From Thermincola ferriacetica (GTDB lineage: Bacteria > Bacillota > Thermincolia > Thermincolales > Thermincolaceae), in contig NZ_LGTE01000001.1 in assembly GCF_001263415.1 (NCBI RefSeq), positions 1 to 64,000 of the forward strand: a stretch of DNA of 64,000 nucleotides, in the 5' to 3' direction. Shown here piece after piece: positions 8,125-16,580 of this stretch. Positions within the stretch are counted from its first letter, which is position 1. Every line of letters starts with the position of its first letter. Both the position numbers and the translations under genes were made by a program. The notes beneath the pieces were generated by a model. It had not been told where the DNA came from. It worked only from the letters and a program-made list of their open reading frames with translations, and searched no databases.

Positions 8125-11049
8125 ATGGCTGAATATCTGGAATATGCCTGTGCAAGCTCAAATTCGCGGGATTCCTATCAGGCCGGAAGGGAAGCAGCGG
8201 ATAAAGCCGTTAACCAAATAACCAAATTTAAACCCACCCTTGTGGTGGTTTTTGCTTCTGTCAGGCATGAACTTGAGCGAGCTTTGGCGGGAGTGCAGAA
8301 TATTACAGGCAATGTGCCCATGGTAGGTTGTTCTTCTGCCGGAGAATACTGCGGCAAACTAATTGGCGGCACTGTAACTGTAATCATGTTGGCCTCTCCT
8401 CATCTGGAAATTAAAGTGGGTTTAGGAAAAAGAGTGTCGGCAGATTATACTACCGCTGTCTGTGAAATGATTAACAGCGCTCAGGCAGCAGAATTCTTCA
8501 ATAGTTACAATGAAATATGCGGGGATGCAGACCTCAACGAGTTCACCAAAAAGCCCTTTGCCCTGTTTTTTATGCCGGGGCCGGAACAAGGGAAGCCTTT
8601 TTACGGCAAGGAAATTATTGACCTCATCCGCAAGCGGACTATGAGTTCTCTCCCTATTGCAGGGGGGTGTGCAAGCGCTGAGTCCGGGTGGGAAAACTCT
8701 TACCTTTTCTGTAACGGTAAGGTATATACAGACTGTATAGTGGGTGTTTTCGTAAAGACACACCTGAAATTTGGTATCGCTACGGTCCACCATTATTTAC
8801 CTAAAGAAATGAAACTGATTGTTACCAAAAGCAACGGGCAGGAGCTTTTGGAATTAAATGGCCGGCCGGCAGCAGATTATTTTGCTGATTGTTTGGGTAT
8901 TGATTTTGGTGAACTAACAAGAAGTGTTGATAGTTACCTGTTTAATTATCCCTTTGGTTTAAAAGATTTTACAGGATATTATTACCTGGTTCCGGGAATG
9001 GCGATAACACCGGAACACGGAATCAGGTGCTTGTCAACTATAGAGGAAGGTACAGTGCTGCATATAATGGAACCTTCATCGGAAATGCTGCTCCAGTCAG
9101 CGGAAGACTTTCTTCGTAAAGCTGTCCTGCGCGGTAAAATTATGAACCCAAAGGCAGGTTTGGTTTTTTCATCGGTACACAGGGTCAATTCCTTGCGGGA
9201 ACTCATCCCGTTGGCCATTCGGAAGATTTACAAAAGCATCAATAAACCTTTTTGTTTTACGGGATTCTGCTCCAACGGTGAGATCGGCCTGACAGGTGAA
9301 GGGGTGGCGTCCTTTTTCAACATGTCTTTATCGGGCCTGGTCTTTGGGGATGAATTAAACGAAGCTGCCCAGATAGCACAGAAAAACATGGAATTATGCC
9401 GGGAACTTTCCGAAACGGCCCAAAAGAACCAGGAACTCTATAAAGAGCTAAGTATTGTGCATGAACTCGGCAATTTATTGAACTCCTCCCTGAAGCTCGG
9501 GTTTGTCATCAATAAAGCAGTGCAGATGGTTGCCCGGCTGATGAAGGCTGAAGGCTGCATATTATTCCTTTATGACCAGGAAAATGATACTGTTAAAACA
9601 GTAAGTTATTTTGGTCTTGCTGAGCTGCCCAAGGATTTTGACTTAAAAAATACTCTTGCATATCAGGCCCTGAAGCAGGAGAAGAAACTGCTGATTAAAA
9701 ATGTATCTGTCTTTCCTCATCTTTGTCCTTTGTTAAGAGAGTATATTGGGGCCGAATCAGCCATCATTTCGCCCATCATCGTAAAAAAACAGAAAATAGG
9801 GATTATTGCCGTTTATAGCAAACAGGAAAATTTTTATGATGACAAGGACCTTGAATTCCTGCACACTTTGGCTAACCAAATCGGTATTGCGGTGGTAAAC
9901 GCCGACCTTTACGAGAGGACAGAACTATTGGCCTGTACCGACGGGCTCACAGGAATGTATGACCATACCTATTTCCTGACAACCCTGGAACGCCTACTGG
10001 TAAAAGCTGAGGAAAAGGGCGATCCATTATCTTTAATTATGGTTGACCTGGACGATTTTAAGTATTATAACGACAAATACGGACACACAGTTGGCGACCT
10101 GATACTAAAGACTACGGCCCAAATCTTAAGGGAAAATGTACGGTCCGATGATATTATTGCCCGTTACGGGGGAGACGAATTTGCCGTCATTTTGGTTAAT
10201 GCGGGCCCCAAAAAGGCTGCGCGGATAGCTGAACGAATCAGTAAGCATATCGCCAACGAACCTTTTAGTGACCCCGAAACGGTGAATGTCTTTTACGTAA
10301 CGGCCTCGGTGGGAATAGCCACCTATCCCTTTGACGCTTCCAACAGCAAGGAACTGATTGATGTGGCAGATAAAGCCATGTACCTGACTAAAAGGACAAC
10401 GAAAGCCAAAACGAGTTCTTATTTGGCGGAGTTTGAAGAGCTGGAGGCTCAGCTTACCCCCTCAGAAAAGGCTTTGCTGGATACCATAAAATTATTAATC
10501 CAAATGCTTGATTCGCGGGACCGCTATACCTGGGAACATTGCCGGCAGGTAGCCAGATATGTCACATTAATGGCGGAAAAGCTTGGTTTAAGTAAGGAAA
10601 CTGTTTCTAAGTTAAAACTGGCCGGTTATTTACATGACATGGGAAAAATTCATGTCAAACCGGAAGTGTTAAATAAGCCTGGTTGGTTGGCTGAGCACGA
10701 AATGGAAACTGTTAAGCTGCACCCGGTTGTCGGGGCCAACCTCCTTTCGCCGATAAAAGGTTTCCGGGAAATAAGGGACATTATCTATTATCATCATGAA
10801 TGGTTTAATGGCAAAGGATATCCCGAAGGGTTAAAAGGGGAACAGATCCCGTTAGGTTCCAGGATTCTGGCTATTGCCGACGGGTTTGACGCCATGACCT
10901 CCAACCGTCCTTACCGGAAGGCGCGTACTTTCGAGTGGGCTGTGGAGGAACTGAAAAAACAAAGTGGATGTCAGTACGACCCTGCCCTTGTACAATTGTT
11001 CCTTGAATTGCTTGAGGAAGAAGGCCGAGCTACTCAAAACCGCCCGTAA
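8125..11049 (+). CDS. FIST-GAF-GGDEF-HD-GYP c-di-GMP signalling protein
   Basis: This large cytoplasmic protein (about 974 residues) begins with FIST_N and FIST_C sensory domains (residues about 20-400; for example MVGCSSAGEYCG). A short coiled coil follows, then a GAF domain (about 440-590), a GGDEF diguanylate cyclase (about 600-760) and an HD-GYP phosphodiesterase (about 775-960). The cyclase site RYGGDEF is intact and is preceded by RSDD at the five-residue spacing of the allosteric inhibitory site. The phosphodiesterase keeps LHDMGKIHV and HHEWFNGKGYP. It could therefore both make and degrade c-di-GMP in response to a small molecule. I prefer the ATG at 8125, preceded by AGGTGAGG; a TTG at 8032 has no ribosome site. 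Confidence 0.88.
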   Translation: MAEYLEYACASSNSRDSYQAGREAADKAVNQITKFKPTLVVVFASVRHELERALAGVQNITGNVPMVGCSSAGEYCGKLIGGTVTVIMLASPHLEIKVGLGKRVSADYTTAVCEMINSAQAAEFFNSYNEICGDADLNEFTKKPFALFFMPGPEQGKPFYGKEIIDLIRKRTMSSLPIAGGCASAESGWENSYLFCNGKVYTDCIVGVFVKTHLKFGIATVHHYLPKEMKLIVTKSNGQELLELNGRPAADYFADCLGIDFGELTRSVDSYLFNYPFGLKDFTGYYYLVPGMAITPEHGIRCLSTIEEGTVLHIMEPSSEMLLQSAEDFLRKAVLRGKIMNPKAGLVFSSVHRVNSLRELIPLAIRKIYKSINKPFCFTGFCSNGEIGLTGEGVASFFNMSLSGLVFGDELNEAAQIAQKNMELCRELSETAQKNQELYKELSIVHELGNLLNSSLKLGFVINKAVQMVARLMKAEGCILFLYDQENDTVKTVSYFGLAELPKDFDLKNTLAYQALKQEKKLLIKNVSVFPHLCPLLREYIGAESAIISPIIVKKQKIGIIAVYSKQENFYDDKDLEFLHTLANQIGIAVVNADLYERTELLACTDGLTGMYDHTYFLTTLERLLVKAEEKGDPLSLIMVDLDDFKYYNDKYGHTVGDLILKTTAQILRENVRSDDIIARYGGDEFAVILVNAGPKKAARIAERISKHIANEPFSDPETVNVFYVTASVGIATYPFDASNSKELIDVADKAMYLTKRTTKAKTSSYLAEFEELEAQLTPSEKALLDTIKLLIQMLDSRDRYTWEHCRQVARYVTLMAEKLGLSKETVSKLKLAGYLHDMGKIHVKPEVLNKPGWLAEHEMETVKLHPVVGANLLSPIKGFREIRDIIYYHHEWFNGKGYPEGLKGEQIPLGSRILAIADGFDAMTSNRPYRKARTFEWAVEELKKQSGCQYDPALVQLFLELLEEEGRATQNRP

Positions 11050-11053
11050 CCCC

Positions 11054-12268
11054 TTATATATACGCTATAAATTCGATATTTTTTAATTGGTTCAAGTTTT
11101 GCAAGGGGTTGCCGCGAACGCCTATAAATAAAGGTAATTTTCCCGGTTTCAGATGGCCCGCCTCATGCATACCAACGATCTTCGCGGAAGCAGAGGTGGC
11201 GGCGAATAGGATCTCCTCGTTGGATAACCCTGCTTTTTGGTAATATTTCAATTCATCAAGATATGATTTTCCATGGTAGACCTGGTTCGCTCCCGCGTCT
11301 GTCCCTATGCCTAAAAGAACGCCATAATTGACAGCTTTGTTAATGGCTTCCAGTTGCCCTTCGTAAGAACGCCGGATAACATCCAGGTTGGCCCCGGGAT
11401 AAGGTATATGACCTGCCGTTAAAAGATTGCCCAGGGGCGCGACGGTAGGGAGCCAAGCGGTTTGGGATTCGGCCATTTGTTTTAGTGTATCATCTTTGAC
11501 AAAATAGCCGTGTTCTACCGAATCTACCCCGGCTGATATGGCTGTTGACACTGCCTCATCGGAGCTGGCATGGGCCATCACCGGGAGGCCGTACCGGTGC
11601 GCTGTATCCACGATAGCACGCAGTTCCTCGGCGGTAAACTGGGTCTTGCCTACCAGGCCATATTCTTTAAAGCTGACCAGGCCGGAAACTACAATTTTAA
11701 TATGGTCAACTTTCTGCTCTGCCAAAGCTGCAATCTGATCTTTTGCATCAGCCAGGGTTTCAACTCCCGGTCCCAGGAAATGTCCATACCTGCCTTTTTT
11801 ATAAAGAGCTGTGCCAGGCGATAGTATTTTTGGCCCCTCAAGTTGACCTGTTTTTTGCGCTTCTCTCGTCTGAAGACTAAAACCATACAGGTCGCCTCCG
11901 TCCCGCAGCGCTACCAGGCCGGAGGAAAGGGAATCCTGCATCCATTGTTTGATGCGGGAACGCGTAGCGGCTGGGTTGGTCGTCCATTCTTCAATGGTTT
12001 TCAGCAGGTTTTGGGAATCGAAAGCCAAATGGACATGGCAGTCTATTAAACCGGGCATCAGTGTAATTTCCGGTAGGCGAATCACCTGCGCATCATGCTG
12101 GGCATCGTTAATTTCGGTTTTTAAACCGCCTGTGGAGACCTGTTCGATCCGCCCCTTTTTAATTGTTACGGTGCAGTTTTGTAAAAGACCTGAGCTACCG
12201 GCCCCTTCCCAAACCTGGCCGGCATGGATGATGTAATACTTATCGGGCTTAATTTTTATCGTTTTCAT
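11054..12268 (-). CDS. Amidohydrolase-family metal-dependent hydrolase
   Basis: This is a 404-residue TIM-barrel hydrolase of the imidazolonepropionase/prolidase-like branch of the amidohydrolases. Metal-site features visible are LMPGLIDCHVHLAF, a Lys in DHIKIVVSG, His residues in PVMAHASS and SVEHGYF, and GTDAGAN near the end. Relatives hydrolyse cyclic amides, dipeptides or lactones, and the substrate is not predictable. The ATG at 12268 follows AGGAGAC. It converges on the FIST/GGDEF gene with only four bases between the stops, and its promoter must lie in the gap before tRNA-Pro. Confidence 0.8.
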   Translation of the reverse strand: MKTIKIKPDKYYIIHAGQVWEGAGSSGLLQNCTVTIKKGRIEQVSTGGLKTEINDAQHDAQVIRLPEITLMPGLIDCHVHLAFDSQNLLKTIEEWTTNPAATRSRIKQWMQDSLSSGLVALRDGGDLYGFSLQTREAQKTGQLEGPKILSPGTALYKKGRYGHFLGPGVETLADAKDQIAALAEQKVDHIKIVVSGLVSFKEYGLVGKTQFTAEELRAIVDTAHRYGLPVMAHASSDEAVSTAISAGVDSVEHGYFVKDDTLKQMAESQTAWLPTVAPLGNLLTAGHIPYPGANLDVIRRSYEGQLEAINKAVNYGVLLGIGTDAGANQVYHGKSYLDELKYYQKAGLSNEEILFAATSASAKIVGMHEAGHLKPGKLPLFIGVRGNPLQNLNQLKNIEFIAYI

Positions 12269-12341
12269 AGCTAGTCTCCTGCTTAATTATGTTATTATCA
12301 TTATAGCACAAATAACTTTGTTTATCTGGAAGCGGTTGCAA

Positions 12342-12370
12342 TTGACACGGGCAGTCCTTTATGTTATCAT
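12342..12370 (+). promoter_or_regulatory. Promoter of tRNA-Pro
   Basis: A consensus TTGACA at 12342-12347 and TATCAT at 12365-12370 are separated by 17 bases. The tRNA begins 33 bases further on, as expected for a stable RNA gene. Confidence 0.7.
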
Positions 12371-12403
12371 ATCTTACGTAGTTTGTTTCTGCCGTTGTTT
12401 TAT

Positions 12404-12480
12404 CGGGATGTGGCTCAGTTTGGTAGAGCGCACGGTTCGGGACCGTGAGGTCGCAGGTTCAAATCCTGTCATCCCGACCA
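12404..12480 (+). tRNA. tRNA-Pro (anticodon CGG)
   Basis: The 77-base cloverleaf has acceptor stem CGGGATG/CATCCCG, D arm GCTCAGTTTGGTAGAGC, anticodon stem CACGG/CCGTG with loop TTCGGGA, T arm GCAGGTTCAAATCCTGT and an encoded CCA. Confidence 0.97.
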
Positions 12481-12509
12481 TTAATAAAAAATAACTTTAT
12501 TTTATTATA

Positions 12510-12541
12510 AAACTTCTTTGTGTCACCAAAGAAGTTTTTTT
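12510..12541 (+). terminator. Intrinsic terminator after tRNA-Pro
   Basis: AAACTTCTTTG at 12510-12520 pairs perfectly with 12527-12537 around a six-base loop and runs into a T tract. Confidence 0.85.
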
Positions 12542-12703
12542 GTGTTTTACACGTTTTGACAAATTTCTTGGACAACTCGTAGTAAAATGTAGTTAAACAT
12601 AGTATATATAAGGAACGGATTGAAGAATTTTCACTTGGTTTTTAAACTTTTTGCTACAGAAACAAAACGAAAAGGGCAGCTATGTTAAAAAGAGGGCATG
12701 GAT

Positions 12704-13300
12704 ATGGACGATTGGTGGGCGTCTGGTATAAGCTGTTTTTTGCTTGAAGAGACCGTTTCTTTTCTAAGTGTGGCAATAGTATATTATTTCCTTGACCGCT
12801 ATTACAAAAAATTTATAAATTTTTTCTTTACTTTCCGCTCCAAACTGTTTAAGTTAAAACCTTTACAGTATAAAGTTCCCTCCCATTTCAACCGTACTGA
12901 TTTACCGGCCAAAGGGGAGAAACCGGAAATACATTATTACCTCGGAGAAGCCTATTTGCGCTCAGGCATGCTGGAAGCAGCCAAAAAAGAACTGCAAACA
13001 GCCTTGTACTTGGACCTCCATTTGTTTAATGGCAGGCCGTATACCAGGCTGGCTGAGTGTTACCTGCGGGAGGGAAACCACGAAAAAGCCCTGCAGATGC
13101 TGGATAAAGCTGTTGATTGGTTCCCTTCATTAAACACCCTTTGTGAAACGGGGGAATTGTACAGGATTTCCGGGGAAAAAGAAAAGGCCAGGAGAATTTT
13201 TGACCAAGTAATTCAGGGATATAAAGAACAGTTAAAATACAGGCGCAGGAAAGAGTGGCGTTGGCTGCTTTTTGCCCTGTTGCGCAACTTTAACTTATAA
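12704..13300 (+). CDS. Membrane-anchored tetratricopeptide-repeat protein
   Basis: The protein of about 198 residues has one N-terminal membrane helix (SFLSVAIVYYFLDRYY) followed by a basic stretch and then three to four TPR units (EIHYYLGEAYLRSGMLEAAKKEL, YTRLAECYLREGNHEKALQML, ETGELYRISGEKEKARRIF). TPRs mediate protein-protein contact, so this is probably a membrane-bound scaffold facing the cytoplasm. I use the ATG at 12704 because AGAGGG lies seven bases before it; an ATG two codons earlier is too close. A TTGACA at 12556-12561 may be part of its promoter. Confidence 0.7.
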   Translation: MDDWWASGISCFLLEETVSFLSVAIVYYFLDRYYKKFINFFFTFRSKLFKLKPLQYKVPSHFNRTDLPAKGEKPEIHYYLGEAYLRSGMLEAAKKELQTALYLDLHLFNGRPYTRLAECYLREGNHEKALQMLDKAVDWFPSLNTLCETGELYRISGEKEKARRIFDQVIQGYKEQLKYRRRKEWRWLLFALLRNFNL

Positions 13301-13322
13301 CTGAGCTTTTTCAACACGCCTG

Positions 13323-13370
13323 AACACCTCCTTGCATATTATAGGTGAAAGAAGGAGGTGTTTTCTTTTG
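13323..13370 (+). promoter_or_regulatory. Hairpin that buries the ribosome site of the transpeptidase gene
   Basis: AACACCTCCTT at 13323-13333 is the exact complement of AAGGAGGTGTT at 13352-13362, with an 18-base loop. The right arm is the ribosome site of the TTG start at 13368, and the arm is followed by TTTCTTTT. The element can therefore act as terminator of the TPR gene and as an off-switch for translation of the next gene. Confidence 0.65.
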
Positions 13371-14207
13371 CTGTTTAGTAGTCGGTTCTTAAGGTTAATG
13401 ACTCCTTATTTGTCGGGGCCTGATGTCAAAGCAGTTCAGGAAAGGTTAGTAGACCTGGGATATTACAAAGGCCGTGTTGACGGTGTTTTTGACCCGGCAA
13501 CGGCCAATGCAGTGGTGGCTTTTCAAAAATCAAGGGGGCTGAAGGCCGACGGTGTGGTCGGGCCGGATACCTGGAGCGCTTTAGGAACGGACATGGCGGT
13601 TAGCGCTGCGCCGGGACAAGGGTATAGAATTTTTATTGATACAGAGAGATTCCGTTTAAGCCTGTTTAAAGACGGGGTTCACCAGGCTACTTGGCCCGTT
13701 GCAGTTGGCAAGCCAAGTACTCCCACTCCTATTGGAGACTGGGTCATCACTGAGAAAATTATGAACCCGGGAGGGCCCTTCGGGGCTCGGTGGATGCGTA
13801 TAAGCGTTCCCTGGGGAGGATATGGTATTCATGGCACAGACAACCCGGCGTCCATAGGAACGGCGGCCAGCCACGGTTGTATCAGAATGTATAACGAGGA
13901 TGTGATAAAGTTATATGATATAGTAGGTATTGGAACACCTGTCAAAATAACCGGCAGGGTATTTACGGGACGTCTGCTGCAAATTGGGGTTCCTCCCGGG
14001 TCGGACATAGTTCAGGTCCAACAGCGGCTGCAGACTTTAGGGTATTATAAAGAAGAATTGGATGGCCAGTTCGGGCCGACCACCCGTAACGCTGTTATAG
14101 CCTTCCAGCGGGCTAGAGGCCTTGTCCCTGACGGCATTGTAGGGTCCCGTACATACGAAGAGTTGGAAAAAGCTTATGACCAGGCTTTAGGGCTCCGTTA
14201 CCCTTAA
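13368..14207 (+). CDS. L,D-transpeptidase (YkuD) with two peptidoglycan-binding domains
   Basis: The product of about 279 residues has an N-terminal PG_binding_1 domain (LSGPDVKAVQERLVDLGYY onward), a central YkuD L,D-transpeptidase domain with the active-site motif HGTDN...SHGCIRM (Cys near residue 171), and a second PG_binding_1 domain at the C-terminus. YkuD enzymes form 3-3 crosslinks in peptidoglycan, and in Bacillus YkuD is spore-associated. No clear signal peptide is present. The start is TTG at 13368, eight to ten bases after AAGGAGGTG; an apparent earlier TTG would place the ribosome site inside the coding region. Translation is probably limited by the upstream hairpin. Confidence 0.85.
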   Translation: MLFSSRFLRLMTPYLSGPDVKAVQERLVDLGYYKGRVDGVFDPATANAVVAFQKSRGLKADGVVGPDTWSALGTDMAVSAAPGQGYRIFIDTERFRLSLFKDGVHQATWPVAVGKPSTPTPIGDWVITEKIMNPGGPFGARWMRISVPWGGYGIHGTDNPASIGTAASHGCIRMYNEDVIKLYDIVGIGTPVKITGRVFTGRLLQIGVPPGSDIVQVQQRLQTLGYYKEELDGQFGPTTRNAVIAFQRARGLVPDGIVGSRTYEELEKAYDQALGLRYP

Positions 14208-14297
14208 ACGCCTTTAAAATATGCTTGTTATAATTTTTTCCAAAGCAGGACTTTGCCAAGTTTTATTTAAATATTTGAACATGGGAGGTGAGGCCCA

Positions 14298-14597
14298 TTG
14301 GCTTGTCTTACCCGCACCGAAGTAATAGACCGTATTGAAAAATATCTGGCCAGGAAGATTTCTGCGGCTGATATTGGTTGGTGGGCCTTTGGTATATTTG
14401 TTGAGGCAAATATAGAATATGAACCGGGTCACGAGCGTATTTTAAAGGATGTTATTCAGGCGCTGCAGCACTTCCACGACGATGACCCTTTAATGCGGCA
14501 ATTTTACCCGGAGGAAGAAGACTTGATATATTATTTAAGGTGTTTAAAAGGAGAAGAGATGTACAACCCCCAAAAAATACCTCATTGGAATGTTTAA
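14298..14597 (+). CDS. Hypothetical 99-residue protein
   Basis: A TTG start at 14298 follows GGGAGGTGAGG at good spacing. The protein is small, soluble and acidic, with a Trp-rich turn (IGWWAFGIFVE) and a tail ending NPQKIPHWNV. I do not recognise the family. It ends inside the ribosome-site region of the FliK-like gene, so the two are probably co-transcribed. Confidence 0.6.
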   Translation: MACLTRTEVIDRIEKYLARKISAADIGWWAFGIFVEANIEYEPGHERILKDVIQALQHFHDDDPLMRQFYPEEEDLIYYLRCLKGEEMYNPQKIPHWNV

Positions 14598-14613
14598 TCA
14601 AAGGGGGAAGCTT

Positions 14614-16257
14614 ATGGACGGAATAATCTTTCAAGTATTATCCTATCTCGGCGAATCGGTTGACAGAGAACCAGGAATAGTCTTCAGGCCCGGAGATGTT
14701 ATTAATGTATTTGTGAAACAGGTGACAGGAAATCAGGCGCTACTCCGGTACCAGGGTCAATTGTTTTTGGCCCGGCTGGAAGCTAATGTTAAGGCAGGGG
14801 CCAGGTTGCAGTGCCTGGTCCAGGGCGAGCGGGATGGCAAAATTCAACTGAAGCTTCTTGCGGAAGGGAAAAATCTCGACTGGAAGGCCGATGATTTAAT
14901 CGGTAGGCTTTTGAAAAAGGCTGGCGTCGCCGAATCTTCGTATACCAAACAGATAGCTTTGTCGATGTTGCATCAGGGTATGGCCGTGACCAGGGAAAAC
15001 GTCGAGGCTGTATTGGCGGGAGCCAAGAAAGTACAGGCCTCCTTACAGGATTTGGACCTGTTGGTTTTCCTGCACAAAATGGGCTTGCCCATCGAAGATA
15101 AGATTTTGTCGGCCTTAAAAAATTCTATCGATAGCCCTGATAGTTTGGGTAGGCAGTTGGCTGATTTAAGAAACATGCTGATAGCCTTAAAGGATAGCGC
15201 GGGCCCGGAAATACTGAAGAACCCCGAAGCAATGCAGACCGTTGAAAGGATCATTAACCTGCTCAACCAATTGACTGTAAAGCCCGGGGAAAGCGGCCGG
15301 AATACAGTTATGCAAATTGCTTTGGCCCGGGCAAATCTGGCGGGCGGAACTGACCGGGCGTTAGATACGGCAACCCAGAATTTGTTTGGATCAGGGAGTA
15401 TTATTGCCGCCCCGGATGGTTCGGAGCAGCCCGCTGTCGGTAGGTATAACGGTGCACGGGAAAAACCGGTTGCGGCGCTGGAACTAACGGCGCCGGAACA
15501 ACAGTTATTACAAACAAACGTACATAAAGGCAATGTCTTGGAGGGACCGAACCGCTCGGAAGCGGAAACCGAGGCTTTTCCGGCAAGAGAAATTCTGCCG
15601 CGGCTTATTAAACTGGTGCAGGTCAGAGATATACATAGCAAAACAGAGTTTATGACAAAGCTTTATCAATTTTTGGACCGCCGGAGGGAAATTTTTGCTG
15701 ATACCAAAAATGACAAGCTGCCTGACCTTTTAAACCGGTTCCTGGACATCGTGAAAGATGAACCTCACCAGGCGGCCAGGGAACTGGTAGCGAAGATTTC
15801 CGACCTGGTCGATAAGTTTGGTGTCTACCAGGAGGTCAACCGGACAGTTGACACAGGACGGGAAAGTTTTGTTTTCCTGCAATCTTTGGTTGACCCTGAT
15901 AACCCTGCCGGGGCATATGAGGTATTGATCAGATTTAAAAAAGACGGGACGAAAAGAAAGGTCAACTATAATAACTGCCAGGTAACGGTTTCCCTGAATA
16001 CGGTTAAACTGGGCCTGGTCAGGGCCAGGGTGAGGTTAACAGGGAGGGAATTAACCGGCAGATTTATAGTGGAAAACGAACAAGTGAAAAAAACCGTTGA
16101 TGCCAAAGTTGGATTATTAAAAGAGCGTTTACAGGATCTAGGGTTTACGGCAAAAATTCTTTCTACCGAAGTAGCCCAAGAAAAGGAACGAAGTGTAGTC
16201 TTTACTGGCAACGATAAAGATCCGCTGAAGATTAATCAAATCGACATGCGGGTGTAG
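14614..16257 (+). CDS. FliK-like (hook-length-control C-domain) protein, YlqG type
   Basis: The protein of about 547 residues has an N-terminal beta-rich part, a long low-complexity middle, and a C-terminal domain (about residues 415-525: YEVLIRFKKDG...LNTVKLGLVRARVRLTGREL...FIVENEQV) that resembles the Flg_hook domain of FliK. In Bacillus a similar gene (ylqG) sits beside the FlhB-like ylqH, as here. The role is unknown, because no hook or basal-body gene is near. The ATG at 14614 is chosen for the AAGGGGGAAG site before it. The next gene starts 10 bases after the stop. Confidence 0.7.
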   Translation: MDGIIFQVLSYLGESVDREPGIVFRPGDVINVFVKQVTGNQALLRYQGQLFLARLEANVKAGARLQCLVQGERDGKIQLKLLAEGKNLDWKADDLIGRLLKKAGVAESSYTKQIALSMLHQGMAVTRENVEAVLAGAKKVQASLQDLDLLVFLHKMGLPIEDKILSALKNSIDSPDSLGRQLADLRNMLIALKDSAGPEILKNPEAMQTVERIINLLNQLTVKPGESGRNTVMQIALARANLAGGTDRALDTATQNLFGSGSIIAAPDGSEQPAVGRYNGAREKPVAALELTAPEQQLLQTNVHKGNVLEGPNRSEAETEAFPAREILPRLIKLVQVRDIHSKTEFMTKLYQFLDRRREIFADTKNDKLPDLLNRFLDIVKDEPHQAARELVAKISDLVDKFGVYQEVNRTVDTGRESFVFLQSLVDPDNPAGAYEVLIRFKKDGTKRKVNYNNCQVTVSLNTVKLGLVRARVRLTGRELTGRFIVENEQVKKTVDAKVGLLKERLQDLGFTAKILSTEVAQEKERSVVFTGNDKDPLKINQIDMRV

Positions 16258-16267
16258 GGGGACAAAA

Positions 16268-16570
16268 ATGGCGGGTGCAAGTGAAAAAAATAACGGGGGT
16301 AATTCCGGGCACATAAAAAAAGCCGTTGCCCTTGAATATAAGCCCGGTTTACAGGATGCGCCGCAGGTGGTGGCCACGGGTCAGGGGCTGGTGGCGGAAA
16401 ATATTGTCCGGCTGGCAAAGGAATATAATATTCCTATTGAAGAAGATCCGGTACTGGTCGATGCCTTGCGGGTATTGCAGTTGGGGGAAGAAATTCCGCC
16501 TGAGTTATACCGGGTAGTGGCTGAAATTCTGGTGTTTGTCATGGATTTGGACAAAGAAGCGAGGAATTAA
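16268..16570 (+). CDS. FlhB C-terminal-domain-like protein (YlqH/FlhX type)
   Basis: These 100 residues correspond to the cytoplasmic C-terminal fragment of the export-gate protein FlhB: KKAVALEYKPG, APQVVATGQGLVAENIVRLAKEYNIPIEEDPVLV, LGEEIPPELYRVVAEIL. The NPTH self-cleavage motif and all membrane helices of FlhB are missing, so the protein resembles the released fragment. With the upstream FliK-like gene it mimics the FliK-FlhB pair that switches flagellar export substrate. Whether it acts in flagellar export is not known. Confidence 0.85.
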   Translation: MAGASEKNNGGNSGHIKKAVALEYKPGLQDAPQVVATGQGLVAENIVRLAKEYNIPIEEDPVLVDALRVLQLGEEIPPELYRVVAEILVFVMDLDKEARN

Positions 16571-16580
16571 ATTTCCTCGC
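16559..16580. terminator. Small bidirectional hairpin at converging stops
   Basis: GCGAGGAA (16559-16566) pairs with TTCCTCGC (16573-16580). The six-base loop contains the stop codons of the FlhB-like gene on the plus strand and the PRC-barrel gene on the minus strand, which overlap by four bases. The following T run is weak. Confidence 0.45.
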
